From the NCBI RefSeq assembly GCF_010365305.1, contig NZ_CP048279.1:496001-560000 (forward strand): a stretch of 64,000 bases of DNA. Direction: 5' to 3'. Shown here in pieces: positions 55,369-63,788 of this stretch. The notes beneath the pieces were generated by a model that worked only from the letters and a program-made list of their open reading frames with translations, did no database searches and was not told where the DNA came from. The number at the start of each line of letters is the position of its first letter. Within the stretch, counting starts at the first letter, position 1. Origin of the DNA: Staphylococcus sp. MI 10-1553 (GTDB lineage Bacteria > Bacillota > Bacilli > Staphylococcales > Staphylococcaceae). The translations under genes were made by a program, and so were the position numbers.

Positions 55369-56630
55369 TCAATCTCACCCTTAGAATCAATAATATTAAT
55401 AATTTCTTTTGTATTATACTTTGCTGTTGGACAAGGTTGTTTTTTCTTTTTAATTCGATGTAATGGACAACTATCACCGTGACAAACTGGAGAAAAGTGA
55501 CAAGAATGGCATACCGAATCATTCTTACCCCCATTTACCCAAAGATTCATTTTAGCAGAATCTAATTTTAATGACCCATCCTTTTCCAATTTACCCACTT
55601 TATTAATATCATCATACAATGCTATAGTACATTTATATAATAAACCATCAACGCCAATTACAAATGAGTTCTGACTAGCTGCAAAACAAGAGCTATTTCT
55701 AGCAAAAAGTGATTTAGAATTACATATATTAGCACCATTCTTAACTGCATTTTGAAATTCGCTATAAACAACTTCTTCAGGCAAGTCGTTCATGGAATGC
55801 TCTCCACCCCAATATCTAATGTCCTGGAAGTAAATCTCGTAGCGTTTATCATTATCAAAGTTTTCCTTTATGGTCGCAATAAAGTTTGGAACCGCTTTAT
55901 GATTATCAATTCCTAAATTCATTCTTATGGTTATTTTAAAGTTATCTCTAGAGTCCTTTGATTCTACTAAATTTTTTAAGATTTTATTGTAAGTTGGTTG
56001 TCCACCAATTAACATTCTATGTTTGTCATGCGTTTCACTATCCCCATCTAAAGTAATTTGATAATACAAAACATTATATTTCAATAGATTGTTGAAAGTT
56101 TCATAGTTCAACAAATAACCATTTGAAGTAATCTGTGAAACATATTTTACTTTATTTTCTTTACAGATTCTCATAAATTCTTCACTTAAGTTATAAATTA
56201 CATCTTTTGCAAGCAGTGGTTCTCCTCCAAACCAATTAACTAAAAGCATTTTAATTTTAGAGTCGTCTTGTAATTTTCGTTCAACATATTTTACTAGAGA
56301 TTTTTGCACATCTTCACTCATTTTGTTTTTCTCAAATTTTTCATAACAATAAGCACATCTAAAATTACAATTTTGATGAGGCATAATAATCAATTGTAAT
56401 TTTTCCTCTTTTATCTCCACAAAATATTCATTCCAATGATCGTCATCGGAATCTGAAGCTTCAAATTGATATCTTTCTAAATATTCATTAATGCCATTAA
56501 CCTTTTTTAAATCCTCGTATGATTTAATAGCTTCTAATGGAGCCTTAATAGTTTTATTTGATAAAAAACTATGAAAGAATATATGAGATTCATTTTTTTC
56601 AGAAATAGTATGAAAACAACGCTCTAACAG
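55347..56630 (-). pseudogene. Radical SAM/SPASM peptide maturase, main part (5' end separated by IS21)
   Basis: The protein carries the radical-SAM cluster motif CNFRCAYC (C-x3-C-x2-C, residues about 99-106), VNWFGGEPLL, and a SPASM region with many Cys (SSCFAASQNS; LYKCTIA; CHSCHFSPVCHGDSCP; CPTAKY) for two more Fe-S clusters. Such enzymes cross-link or otherwise modify ribosomal peptides. An IS21 element interrupts it after codon 13: the native start lies at 59161-59201. As it stands, an ATG inside the IS end (56636) is in frame and could give a protein lacking only the first residues, but without a ribosome site. The TPR gene is coupled to its end. Confidence 0.85.
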
Positions 56631-56811
56631 TACCATAAAAACGCAGTAAATGAGACCACCCAAATCGCATTTTCCAGTCGCATTAAAAACGCTAATTTGA
56701 TACCACCTGAATAAACTCCTTACTGGAGTTTATTTTTTTACGCTTATTACTACTTTTTAATGATATAAAAATACTTGTACACTTTGTACAAATTTTTTTT
56801 GGAGGGATTTT

Positions 56812-58347
56812 ATGCCTAATTATTTAGAAATTATTAGACTACATGAGTTGTCATTTAGTCAAAGGAAGATTTGTGAAAGCGTGGGTTCAGGTAGGACTTT
56901 GGTAAAACGAACAATTGATATTGCTAAGGAAAATCAATTATCGTATCAGATATTAAGAAATTGGGACATAGGAAGAATATCAGATATGTTTGATGTTAGA
57001 AAAAATCAATCAAAAATGAAATTTAAAGATAATGATTTTACGATGCCTGACTATAAAGAGCTTTCAAAATCATTATCCCAACCTGGTGTTACTATGAAAT
57101 TACTTTGGGAGGAGTATGTGCATGCTTGTCGTTTAAATAATAGGGCTTACTATCAATTAACTCAGTTCAGAAAGTACTTTAATGAATACTTATCAAAACA
57201 ATCTTTTTCAGAAATAATTCGTCATAAAGCTGGAGAAAGAGTTGAAGTTGATTGGGCTGGTTCTAAAATCCGTTGGATTGATCCTACAACAGGTGAAGTT
57301 ATTTATGGGTATTTGTTCGTTGCTGTCTTACCTTTCAGTGGATATGCATTCGCCTATGGTTGTACCGATATGAAACAAGAAAATTGGATAAATGCACATG
57401 TGGAAATGTTTAATTATTTTAGAGGTGTTCCTACTTTACTTGTATCAGATAACTTAAAAACAGGAGTGATTAAAAACTCAAAAACAGGTATCATACTTAA
57501 CCGTAGTTATGAGGATTTAGCCACTCACTTTAGAACAATCATAATGCCAACACGCGTTCGTAAACCAAAAGATAAAGCTACAGTAGAAAATACTGTTAAG
57601 CAATTAACAACTTATATCATTGCCAAGATGAGAAACTATCAATGTTTCAGTATAGAACAATATAACAATCTCCTGCTAGCAGAATTAGAGAAATTCAATA
57701 AGAAACCTTTTCAAAAGAAAAAAGGATCTAGATTTTCCTTGTTCGAAGAACATGAACGCAGTGCACTTCAGAGTTTACCAGCCTGTAAATATGAATTCTG
57801 TGAGTATAAAACAGCTAAAGTTTTTGCTAACTCACATATAACATATAAGAAGCATAACTATTCTGTTCCTCATCAATATATTGGCGATACTGTTCAACTT
57901 AAAATTTCAAAAAATACTATTAAGATATATAAAAATGAAACATTATTATGCGAACATTCAACTCTATATAAACATCCTGGTGGCTATACTTCTATTAACG
58001 ACCACTTTCCTACTAATAGTAGCACACATGGTGAGTGGAACAGTAAGAGATATTTAAAATGGGCATCTAGAATCGGACCTAATACAAGAATTGTTGTGGA
58101 GAAAATGTTCGAGGAAGGTCCTGAGCAGCGTCACTATAAAAGAGTTCATTCCTTATTAAAATTGGCAGACAAATATACAGATCGCACTCTGGATAATGCC
58201 TGCCTAATCTCCTTAGAGAAATCAATGAATCCTGGATTTAACTTAATAAAAAATATATTATCAAGTGGAGCTTTCCAATTAAATTCTAACAGCGGTAATG
58301 CTCCTGAACAATCATTTTTAAGAGGAGCTAATTACTATGATAAATAA
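56812..58347 (+). CDS. istA: IS21-family transposase IstA
   Basis: A 511-residue IstA: N-terminal helix-turn-helix (LSFSQRKICESVGSGRTLVKR), DDE catalytic core with Asp in VEVDWAGSKI, Asp in LLVSDNLKTGV and Glu in KDKATVENTVK, and the C-terminal Mu-type barrel. All catalytic residues are present. GGAGGGATTTT precedes the ATG. It overlaps istB by 11 bases. Confidence 0.95.
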   Translation: MPNYLEIIRLHELSFSQRKICESVGSGRTLVKRTIDIAKENQLSYQILRNWDIGRISDMFDVRKNQSKMKFKDNDFTMPDYKELSKSLSQPGVTMKLLWEEYVHACRLNNRAYYQLTQFRKYFNEYLSKQSFSEIIRHKAGERVEVDWAGSKIRWIDPTTGEVIYGYLFVAVLPFSGYAFAYGCTDMKQENWINAHVEMFNYFRGVPTLLVSDNLKTGVIKNSKTGIILNRSYEDLATHFRTIIMPTRVRKPKDKATVENTVKQLTTYIIAKMRNYQCFSIEQYNNLLLAELEKFNKKPFQKKKGSRFSLFEEHERSALQSLPACKYEFCEYKTAKVFANSHITYKKHNYSVPHQYIGDTVQLKISKNTIKIYKNETLLCEHSTLYKHPGGYTSINDHFPTNSSTHGEWNSKRYLKWASRIGPNTRIVVEKMFEEGPEQRHYKRVHSLLKLADKYTDRTLDNACLISLEKSMNPGFNLIKNILSSGAFQLNSNSGNAPEQSFLRGANYYDK

Positions 58348-59080
58348 TAAAGAAAGATTAAGTAACCTAACAAGATTATTAAGAGAAATGAAAATGTCTG
58401 TTATGGCAGATCATTTAAGTGATATCTATACTAATCAAAGTAATCAAAACCTATCCACTTTAGATATATTAGAAAAAATAATAATAGAAGAATCAGATAC
58501 TAGATTAAGGAATAAAAAAGAGAGATATAGAAAAGCTGCGAATTTATCTGTGATTAATGCAAGATTAGAGAATTTAATCTATTCATCCAAAAGAAAATTG
58601 AAACCTGAAACGATTGAACAGCTATCTACTAATGACTATATTCTTTACAATAATAATGTCATTATTCAGGGCGCCACCGGCACTGGCAAAAGCTATCTAG
58701 CCTGCGCATTAATCAACCACGCAATTGACAATGGACATACAGGGTTATTTTTTAGAATGACTGATTTACTAAGTAAATTACAACAAGCTGAATATAATAA
58801 TACGTTGGATAGATTATTAAAGAAACTTGGAAGAGCTGATATTTTAGTAATTGATGATTTCTTATTAACTAATACAACTGAACAAGAACAAAAGTATTTA
58901 ATGGAAGTGTTTGAAATAAGAAGCCGCGAAAAGTCATTAATACTTTGTTCGCAAATGACTTCTGTAGAATGGCATAAGAAATTAGGCGGTGGAGCCATCG
59001 CAGATGCGATTTTAGATAGAGCTGTATCAAAGTCATATAAAATATTTTTAGAGGGTGAATCATTGAGAAAAATTAAATAG
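58337..59080 (+). CDS. istB: IS21-family helper ATPase IstB
   Basis: A 247-residue AAA+ ATPase related to DnaC. Walker A GATGTGKSYLACAL is near residue 112, Walker B DILVIDDFLLT near 170, and sensor region ILCSQMTSVEWH follows. It selects target DNA for IstA. Ribosome site AAGAGGAGC lies in the end of istA. Confidence 0.95.
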   Translation: MINNKERLSNLTRLLREMKMSVMADHLSDIYTNQSNQNLSTLDILEKIIIEESDTRLRNKKERYRKAANLSVINARLENLIYSSKRKLKPETIEQLSTNDYILYNNNVIIQGATGTGKSYLACALINHAIDNGHTGLFFRMTDLLSKLQQAEYNNTLDRLLKKLGRADILVIDDFLLTNTTEQEQKYLMEVFEIRSREKSLILCSQMTSVEWHKKLGGGAIADAILDRAVSKSYKIFLEGESLRKIK

Positions 59081-59160
59081 TAGTACTGGTACCAAATGGC
59101 CGATTTATGTGGTACTGAAAAACGCGATTTACATGGTCCCGTAAATCGCGTTTTTATGGT

Positions 59161-59201
59161 TCTATTAGCGCGTCGTATGCAATAGTATATTTAGACTTCA
59201 T
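59161..59201 (-). pseudogene. 5' fragment of the radical SAM maturase
   Basis: ATG 59201 has a good ribosome site (GGGGTGATACA) and encodes MKSKYTIAYDALI before the IS21 end cuts in. Joined across the element with one 8-base repeat removed it continues as ERCFHTISEKNES in the main fragment. This gives a reconstructed protein of 438 residues with a normal radical-SAM maturase start. Confidence 0.8.
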
Positions 59202-59220
59202 TGTATCACCCCAATTGTTT

Positions 59221-59248
59221 AATAAAAAGAGGAGTGTAAATACACTCC
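59221..59248 (-). terminator. Attenuator between precursor and maturase genes
   Basis: On the reverse strand GGAGTGT-ATTT-ACACTCC is followed by TCTTTTTATT. A terminator right after a precursor gene, letting less transcript through to the enzymes, is usual in peptide natural-product loci. Confidence 0.75.
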
Positions 59249-59258
59249 CCATGATTAT

Positions 59259-59348
59259 TTAACTAATGTCAATACAACCTCCAATATTAACGCCTGTACT
59301 TTCTGCTACTAATTCTTCATTCTCTTTAATTTCAAAAACTAATGTCAT
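59259..59348 (-). CDS. Candidate RiPP precursor peptide, 29 residues
   Basis: ATG 59348 preceded by AAAGGGGAAATTATT opens a 29-residue peptide: an acidic leader-like part MTLVFEIKENEELVAEST and a core-like tail GVNIGGCIDIS with a single Cys. Strong ribosome site, own promoter, a terminator ten bases after the stop and a radical-SAM/SPASM maturase gene next on the same strand make it the likely substrate. A Cys next to a Gly pair would suit thioether (sactipeptide- or ranthipeptide-type) cross-linking to a neighbouring residue, but the modification is not determinable from sequence. The gene itself is intact. Confidence 0.7.
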   Translation of the reverse strand: MTLVFEIKENEELVAESTGVNIGGCIDIS

Positions 59349-59374
59349 AATAATTTCCCCTTTCGAATTTTTAT

Positions 59375-59431
59375 AATTCAGCTGAATTTATTGTGAGTCA
59401 TTATCATATTTATCATTAATATTCCTCACAA
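59375..59431. promoter_or_regulatory. Inverted repeats in the precursor leader
   Basis: Two symmetrical elements lie between the precursor promoter and its start: a perfect 14-base palindrome AATTCAGCTGAATT (59375-59388) and TTGTGAG (59391-59397) paired with CTCACAA (59425-59431). They could be operator sites or leader hairpins controlling the divergent precursor and exporter genes. Confidence 0.5.
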
Positions 59432-59436
59432 CATAT

Positions 59437-59464
59437 ATATTAGCGGAATTTTCAGAAATGTAAA
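59437..59464 (-). promoter_or_regulatory. Promoter of the precursor gene
   Basis: On the reverse strand TTTACA (59464-59459) and TAATAT (59442-59437) are 16 bases apart, close to the sigma-A consensus, about 90 bases upstream of the precursor start. Confidence 0.6.
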
Positions 59465-59515
59465 GGCTTTCAAAAAGATTTTTTTTAGATTAAACTGTTA
59501 TAAAGGGGAGATAAT

Positions 59516-60706
59516 ATGAATAAATCAATAATATTAATAATTTTTGAAACAATATCAATATTTTTTTCTTCAATTTTTACCTTCGCGTGTGGTTTTTATG
59601 TACTTAAAATAACTCATTCAGGCTCTACTTTTGGTACTTATTTGGCTATTCTTGCTGTAATAACAACAGTTTCATCACCTTTTTTAGGTAATTTAATTGA
59701 CAGAAATTCAAATAAATTAATTTTAATAACAGGACAACTTTTAAGTATCATTATTTTGTTTATTTTCTTTTTAATTTACAATGATGAAGTTTACACAATA
59801 TTTCTTGTAATGGTCGTCTTAGTCTTCGTGGACTCGATAGTAAAAACAACTATTTCTTCTAATTTAAAATTTATAACCGGAGATTATTTAGAAAAAGTGG
59901 TGTCAATTAGACAAACAATACAATCCTCGTCAGTTCTAATTACACCTCTATTAGGAGGTTTAATAGTCACTCTAATTGACTTGAAATATTTGGCATTAAT
60001 CAATATGTTTACAGAGTTTGTTGCCTTTCTTTTATTATTACTTTTAAAATTTAAATCAGGAAATATAACAAGTAGAAGCCAGAAATTCACACATAGTTTC
60101 TTGGATGGGATAAAGCATTTGATTTCTATAAATAACCTGAAGGTTATTTTTATCATTAACTTATTTATTAATTTCTTATGTAATTCTCTTATTGTAGGAT
60201 TACCGATTATAATAATTAATCATTTAAATATGAATGCTAAATACTTGGGATTAGCAGAAGGTACTTTAGGGGGTGCAATAGTAGCTTCATCAATATTAAT
60301 TTCAATATTAAATATCCAAAATCGATTGAAATTTTTATATTTATTTTCAATGCTACTACAAGCCGTATCTTTATTTATCGTATCCCTGACTTATTTTGAT
60401 ACTATAACTAAATTTTACCTATTTATTATTATATTAATATCAAATCTATTTTTAGGTTTCTCAGTTGCATTAAACAATATACCTTTTCAAGTTATGTTAC
60501 AAAAGATTGTTGATGAAAATTATAAATCTAGAGTTTTCTCAATAATTCAAAGTATGAGTTCATCAATAACTCCAGTATCTTATGTATTATTTGGTTTCTT
60601 AATTCCATTGAATTATTTCTTAATTTACTTCTTTTGTTCGATAGGTATGCTTATTTTATTAGTTATATTCAAGATAAAATTTAAAGACGTATATGAACAA
60701 ATTTAA
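59516..60706 (+). CDS. MFS exporter of the RiPP locus
   Basis: A 396-residue, 12-helix major facilitator related to MefA-type efflux proteins. VSSPFLGNLIDRNSNKLI is the loop 2-3 motif (G-N-x-x-D-R), and helix 5 has SSSVLITPLLGGLIV. It is very AT-rich and Ile/Leu/Phe-rich, unlike the core genes. AAAGGGGAGATAAT precedes the ATG. It is divergent from the precursor gene across a 167-base control region and is the likely exporter or self-protection pump for the modified peptide. Confidence 0.78.
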   Translation: MNKSIILIIFETISIFFSSIFTFACGFYVLKITHSGSTFGTYLAILAVITTVSSPFLGNLIDRNSNKLILITGQLLSIIILFIFFLIYNDEVYTIFLVMVVLVFVDSIVKTTISSNLKFITGDYLEKVVSIRQTIQSSSVLITPLLGGLIVTLIDLKYLALINMFTEFVAFLLLLLLKFKSGNITSRSQKFTHSFLDGIKHLISINNLKVIFIINLFINFLCNSLIVGLPIIIINHLNMNAKYLGLAEGTLGGAIVASSILISILNIQNRLKFLYLFSMLLQAVSLFIVSLTYFDTITKFYLFIIILISNLFLGFSVALNNIPFQVMLQKIVDENYKSRVFSIIQSMSSSITPVSYVLFGFLIPLNYFLIYFFCSIGMLILLVIFKIKFKDVYEQI

Positions 60707-60721
60707 TTTTTCTCATTATTA

Positions 60722-60768
60722 AAATCAAACCCATTCACTATACTACTTATGAGCGATGGGTTTGATTT
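60722..60768. terminator. Bidirectional terminator after the MFS gene
   Basis: AAATCAAACCCAT pairs perfectly with ATGGGTTTGATTT around a 21-base loop. T tracts are modest. The following 60769-60937 holds no visible gene. Confidence 0.65.
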
Positions 60769-60937
60769 CAAAAGGGCACTAAATTTATCTATATTATAAA
60801 AATTAATTATATAAATTCCCATATACAAATACAGAATTTACTCTTTGATTTTAAAATTCTTGATGACAACAATCTAAGACAAAATATTCTAATTATTTAA
60901 TTTCTTTCGTGATACTCTTTGTATTTATTGATCTTAA

Positions 60938-61282
60938 TCACCTTACAATTTCAGTTATTAATATATCATGCAATACTTTCATATCATTTGTAGACATTTC
61001 CATATGTCTTTGAAACGGGTGTGCACGGTCATTTCCTACCCATGCTATAAGCTTCCCTAACCATTTAGAATCTCTAATATTTAGAAGTTCTATACGCCCA
61101 GAAAATGTTAAAACTCTTAAATCCTCTTCTGTTTTATCTCCATATACCAGTAAATAGTCCCAAAGCAATTGCTCTACCGCTTTTCTGTATCCAAGTTTAA
61201 TTGTTCTTTTAGGAAAAATATACGTAAAGATAGTAGTGGGAATTATAATTTTGAATTTTCTGCACTGTAAGACCTTGCAACT
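60938..61282 (-). pseudogene. Fragment of an unrecognised gene, possibly DUF4145-like
   Basis: An open reverse-strand frame of about 115 codons without a good start, containing GYRKAVEQLLWDYLLVYGDK and LLNIRDSKWLGKLIAWVGNDRAHPF. The R-K-A-V-E-Q-L-L helix followed by a GN-x-x-AHP segment recalls the DUF4145 domain found in restriction and other defence-related proteins. The 5' part is missing or frameshifted. Its end overlaps the Abi fragment on the other strand, consistent with a decayed junction. Confidence 0.4.
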
Positions 61283-61435
61283 TTAGATATGAGATTACAT
61301 TATCTTTTACTACATATGTGTTTAGATATTGAACACTCACTAAAGACAGAGATTCTTAAAAAAATCACGAATAATGATACAGAAGATGGTTATCAAATCG
61401 TGCAAGACTTTATCAAAAGCCGAGAATACTCGTGA
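61271..61435 (+). pseudogene. Fragment of an Abi_2 (AbiD/AbiF) family gene
   Basis: The frame [19 protein letters not shown] continuing [16 protein letters not shown] and [12 protein letters not shown] matches the central part of Abi_2 abortive-infection proteins, which end phage infection by stopping growth. Full-length relatives have about 300 residues; here only 54 remain, bounded by a stop before and an IS-like hairpin after. It is a relic of a defence gene. Confidence 0.6.
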
Positions 61436-61448
61436 CTTTAGTCATGAG
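61429..61448 (+). repeat. Right-end hairpin of an IS200/IS605-type element (remnant)
   Basis: CTCGTGAC-TTTA-GTCATGAG followed by AGGTTCAAG is the kind of hairpin that closes many IS200/IS605 right ends. It cuts off the Abi fragment. No transposase gene adjoins it, and 61449-61695 holds no gene I can support. Confidence 0.4.
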
Positions 61449-61695
61449 AGGTTCAAGCCATGTTTTTTCACATCCACCTCTTTGCGGCACGACAAACAGT
61501 GTATGTATTGTATAGACCAATTGACCATTTTCCTGCTTTCTAATGAGGTAGATAAGAATGAGATAGCACCGTTATGCATGAGTGCCAAAACTTTTAGGAT
61601 TCGATATTTTTGTGACATCCGCACTTTATATTTTTCTGTTATTATTTTTATGATAATATGAAGTTATTCATGATTGAACGCGGGAGGTGCTAGCG

Positions 61696-61872
61696 GTGTA
61701 TATCATATTAATTATTTTGACAGTGCTGACCGTCATTGCTTGGATTACGGCCATTCGTGCTTTTCGTCAGACGGGGCAAAAGGGCAAAATTAATCCAAAT
61801 ACATGGGTCATCATTGGTGCAGTGTTGACAACATTGACGATCATGATGATGTTTATTTTCAGTCAAAATTAG
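61696..61872 (+). CDS. Small two-helix membrane protein
   Basis: A 58-residue protein (MYIILIILTVLTVIAWITAIRAF opening from GTG 61696; second helix NTWVIIGAVLTTLTIMMMFIF). GGGAGGTGCTAGC precedes the GTG; GTG 61687 is too close to the ribosome site. No family is recognised. Base composition is again that of the core chromosome. Confidence 0.65.
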   Translation: MYIILIILTVLTVIAWITAIRAFRQTGQKGKINPNTWVIIGAVLTTLTIMMMFIFSQN

Positions 61873-62091
61873 ACGTGTCATCATATGCATGTCGATGATA
61901 GAAATGAAAGACAAATGTGGGGAATTGCAAGGGCAGTTTTAAACTTTTGTCTTTTCTTGTGTTTTCTGATGAAGCAGCTGACATTCATCATTTGTTAATT
62001 TTTGTTGAGAATCTACCAGAATTCAGTGTATGAAAGTGGAGAAGTGGTATAATACTAAAAAATGAAAACAGATGAGAGAGTGAAAGACATA

Positions 62092-62970
62092 GTGAATATT
62101 TTAGTGATTACTGATGGTCATCCTTATACGCATAATTTTGTAGCCATGTTGGTTGCTGAAGGACATGACGTCTTTGTACAAACACCACCGACGATGAGAC
62201 AAACGACTGTCGCACAAACACGTGAGATAGATTTGTTTGATCTTTCAAGTACGGTAGAAGCATTAAAAGATATTGCGCTCGTTGTCGTGATTGGGACACC
62301 GCTATTTTCTAATACGAGGCTGACACAAAGCCATTCAATGCAATTGCAACGATTGATATATGATAATTTAGGTGTTGCGATGAAACAAGCAAATATTAAA
62401 CAATGTATCGTTTGGCAATCACATTTGCAGCCGATACTCGAACAAACGATGGCTGCTTTTCAAATAGAAGTGGTTCATCACCCACTTAAAACGACGAAAT
62501 GGTTTCCACAACGTCGCGTCCTTTATCAATGGAGCGAGGAGCGTCAAACTGTACGCGCGATTCAAGCATTGGATATTCCGCAAAATGTCTCGATGGAAGC
62601 GGTCACTGCAATGTATGGCAGATTTTTAAAAACATTGAATGGACGTCTCGTGAATGGGATTTATGATGGGCAACAGTTTACAATCGTGCTCATGCCTTTT
62701 AAAATTCCGCTTATTCAGATGCGTCATCATCCGAACAGCGACTTATCACAACGTGTGATTTTGAATATTACAGGAGGATGGCTTGCACAACAAAGTGGAC
62801 GTGCAGCCCGCATGGAGTTTAGACGATTAGAAGGTGATACGACAACATGTTTAATCGCATTGCATGACTTTGTACCGCGATTGCCATGGAGCGTATATCG
62901 TGTGACACAAGCACCGATGCATCGATGCGTCTCTTATCTATTTCGTCAATATTGGCATCAATTTAAATAA
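62092..62970 (+). CDS. Hypothetical protein with Rossmann-like N-terminus
   Basis: A 292-residue cytoplasmic protein. NILVITDGHPYTHNFVAMLVAEGHDVFVQ looks like a nucleotide-binding beta-alpha-beta unit, followed by VVVIGTPLFSNTRLTQ; the C-terminal half (LNITGGWLAQQSGRAARMEFRRLEG and LPWSVYRVTQAPMHRCV) recalls nothing I can name. I prefer GTG 62092, nine bases after GAGAGTG, because TATAAT at 62048-62053, a likely -10 box, would leave no leader for ATG 62062. Function unknown. Confidence 0.6.
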   Translation: MNILVITDGHPYTHNFVAMLVAEGHDVFVQTPPTMRQTTVAQTREIDLFDLSSTVEALKDIALVVVIGTPLFSNTRLTQSHSMQLQRLIYDNLGVAMKQANIKQCIVWQSHLQPILEQTMAAFQIEVVHHPLKTTKWFPQRRVLYQWSEERQTVRAIQALDIPQNVSMEAVTAMYGRFLKTLNGRLVNGIYDGQQFTIVLMPFKIPLIQMRHHPNSDLSQRVILNITGGWLAQQSGRAARMEFRRLEGDTTTCLIALHDFVPRLPWSVYRVTQAPMHRCVSYLFRQYWHQFK

Positions 62971-63197
62971 TAAAAGTGTTTGAAAATAAGGTGTGAGTAG
63001 CGACAACGACATCGGAGGAGTAGAAATGTGTGAGAAGTGAAGTCATTCTACTCCATGAGTCCGACTATCATAGAGATTTGCGCTATTATAAACAATATCG
63101 CTCAAAGAAATAACTGTAATGATATTGGGGGGACAGCGATATTTAGATCTATAAAGCATTGTCCCCTCGTCAACATCATAGTGATGCAGTTGTCAAA

Positions 63198-63647
63198 TTA
63201 GACTGTTACAGGGTGAGAAGGAAAGTTGTTTTCAAGAAATCGTTGCAAGATTCCGACTAATTCTGTCATGTTGGTCCCTTCCATTGAAAGTGAGGCATGT
63301 ACTTCTTCGTTCAAGTGACTGAGTTGTTGTTTCAATTCGCGCCCTTTATCTGTCAATGAGATATTCAAATTGCGTTCATCTTCAGGCTTTCTTACTTTTT
63401 TAATCAAGCCTTGTGTCACTAATTTTTTCGTTAGCGGTGTCAAAGTACCAGAATTAAGATAAATGCGATCGCCGAGACGTTTAATGTTGACGACTTCATC
63501 ATCGCCAATTGAAATCAGTGTAATATAGCCTGTATATGTGAGTTCGTATTCTTTTAAACAAGCACTATACTTTTTTATGACTTCTTTAGATGCAACATAA
63601 AATAAGAAACATAATTCGTCATGAAGCGCTTTTGGATGATTTGTCAT
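63198..63647 (-). CDS. MarR-family regulator (OhrR/MgrA-like)
   Basis: A 149-residue winged-helix regulator. The N-terminal LCFLFYVASKEVIKKYSACLKEYELTYTGYI places a Cys where OhrR/MgrA/SarZ proteins carry their redox-sensing Cys; the recognition region is IYLNSGTLTPLTKKLVTQGLIKKV and the wing RKPEDERNLNISLT. ATG 63647 follows GGGGGTCTTCAAC. It is divergent from a nitroreductase gene, a usual arrangement in which a thiol- or quinone-sensing MarR protein controls the reductase. Confidence 0.85.
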   Translation of the reverse strand: MTNHPKALHDELCFLFYVASKEVIKKYSACLKEYELTYTGYITLISIGDDEVVNIKRLGDRIYLNSGTLTPLTKKLVTQGLIKKVRKPEDERNLNISLTDKGRELKQQLSHLNEEVHASLSMEGTNMTELVGILQRFLENNFPSHPVTV

Positions 63648-63788
63648 GTTGAAGACCCCCAATACTTTTTAACAATAGTTACTACTATTATACATGCTTT
63701 TTTCTTGATTCAAAACTATGTATAAAATATAATTGAATCGCGCTTTATTTAATGCGATGTTTACATTATAAGAGGAAAGGTGACTTTT

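Larger units (their letters stand above)
56631..59160 (+). mobile_element. IS21-family element inserted in the maturase gene
   Basis: About 2.53 kb, bounded by inverted ends ACCATAAAAACGC and GCGTTTTTATGGT and carrying istA and istB. Flanks TCTAACAG (left) and TCTATTAG (right) form an imperfect 8-base direct repeat, matching the IS21 target-duplication size. Deleting the element and one repeat rejoins the maturase frame. Additional AAACGC-containing subterminal repeats lie near both ends, as usual for IS21 elements. Confidence 0.88.

Noticed and set aside
54572..55534. Reading the TPR gene from the far upstream start
   Set aside because: The first 55 residues would be encoded in the maturase gene in another frame; ATG 55368 has a proper ribosome site.
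61374..61661. 95-residue forward ORF and the 60-residue reverse ORF across 61442-61624
   Set aside because: No recognisable motifs and no convincing ribosome site; the region is better explained by an Abi fragment and an IS-type hairpin.
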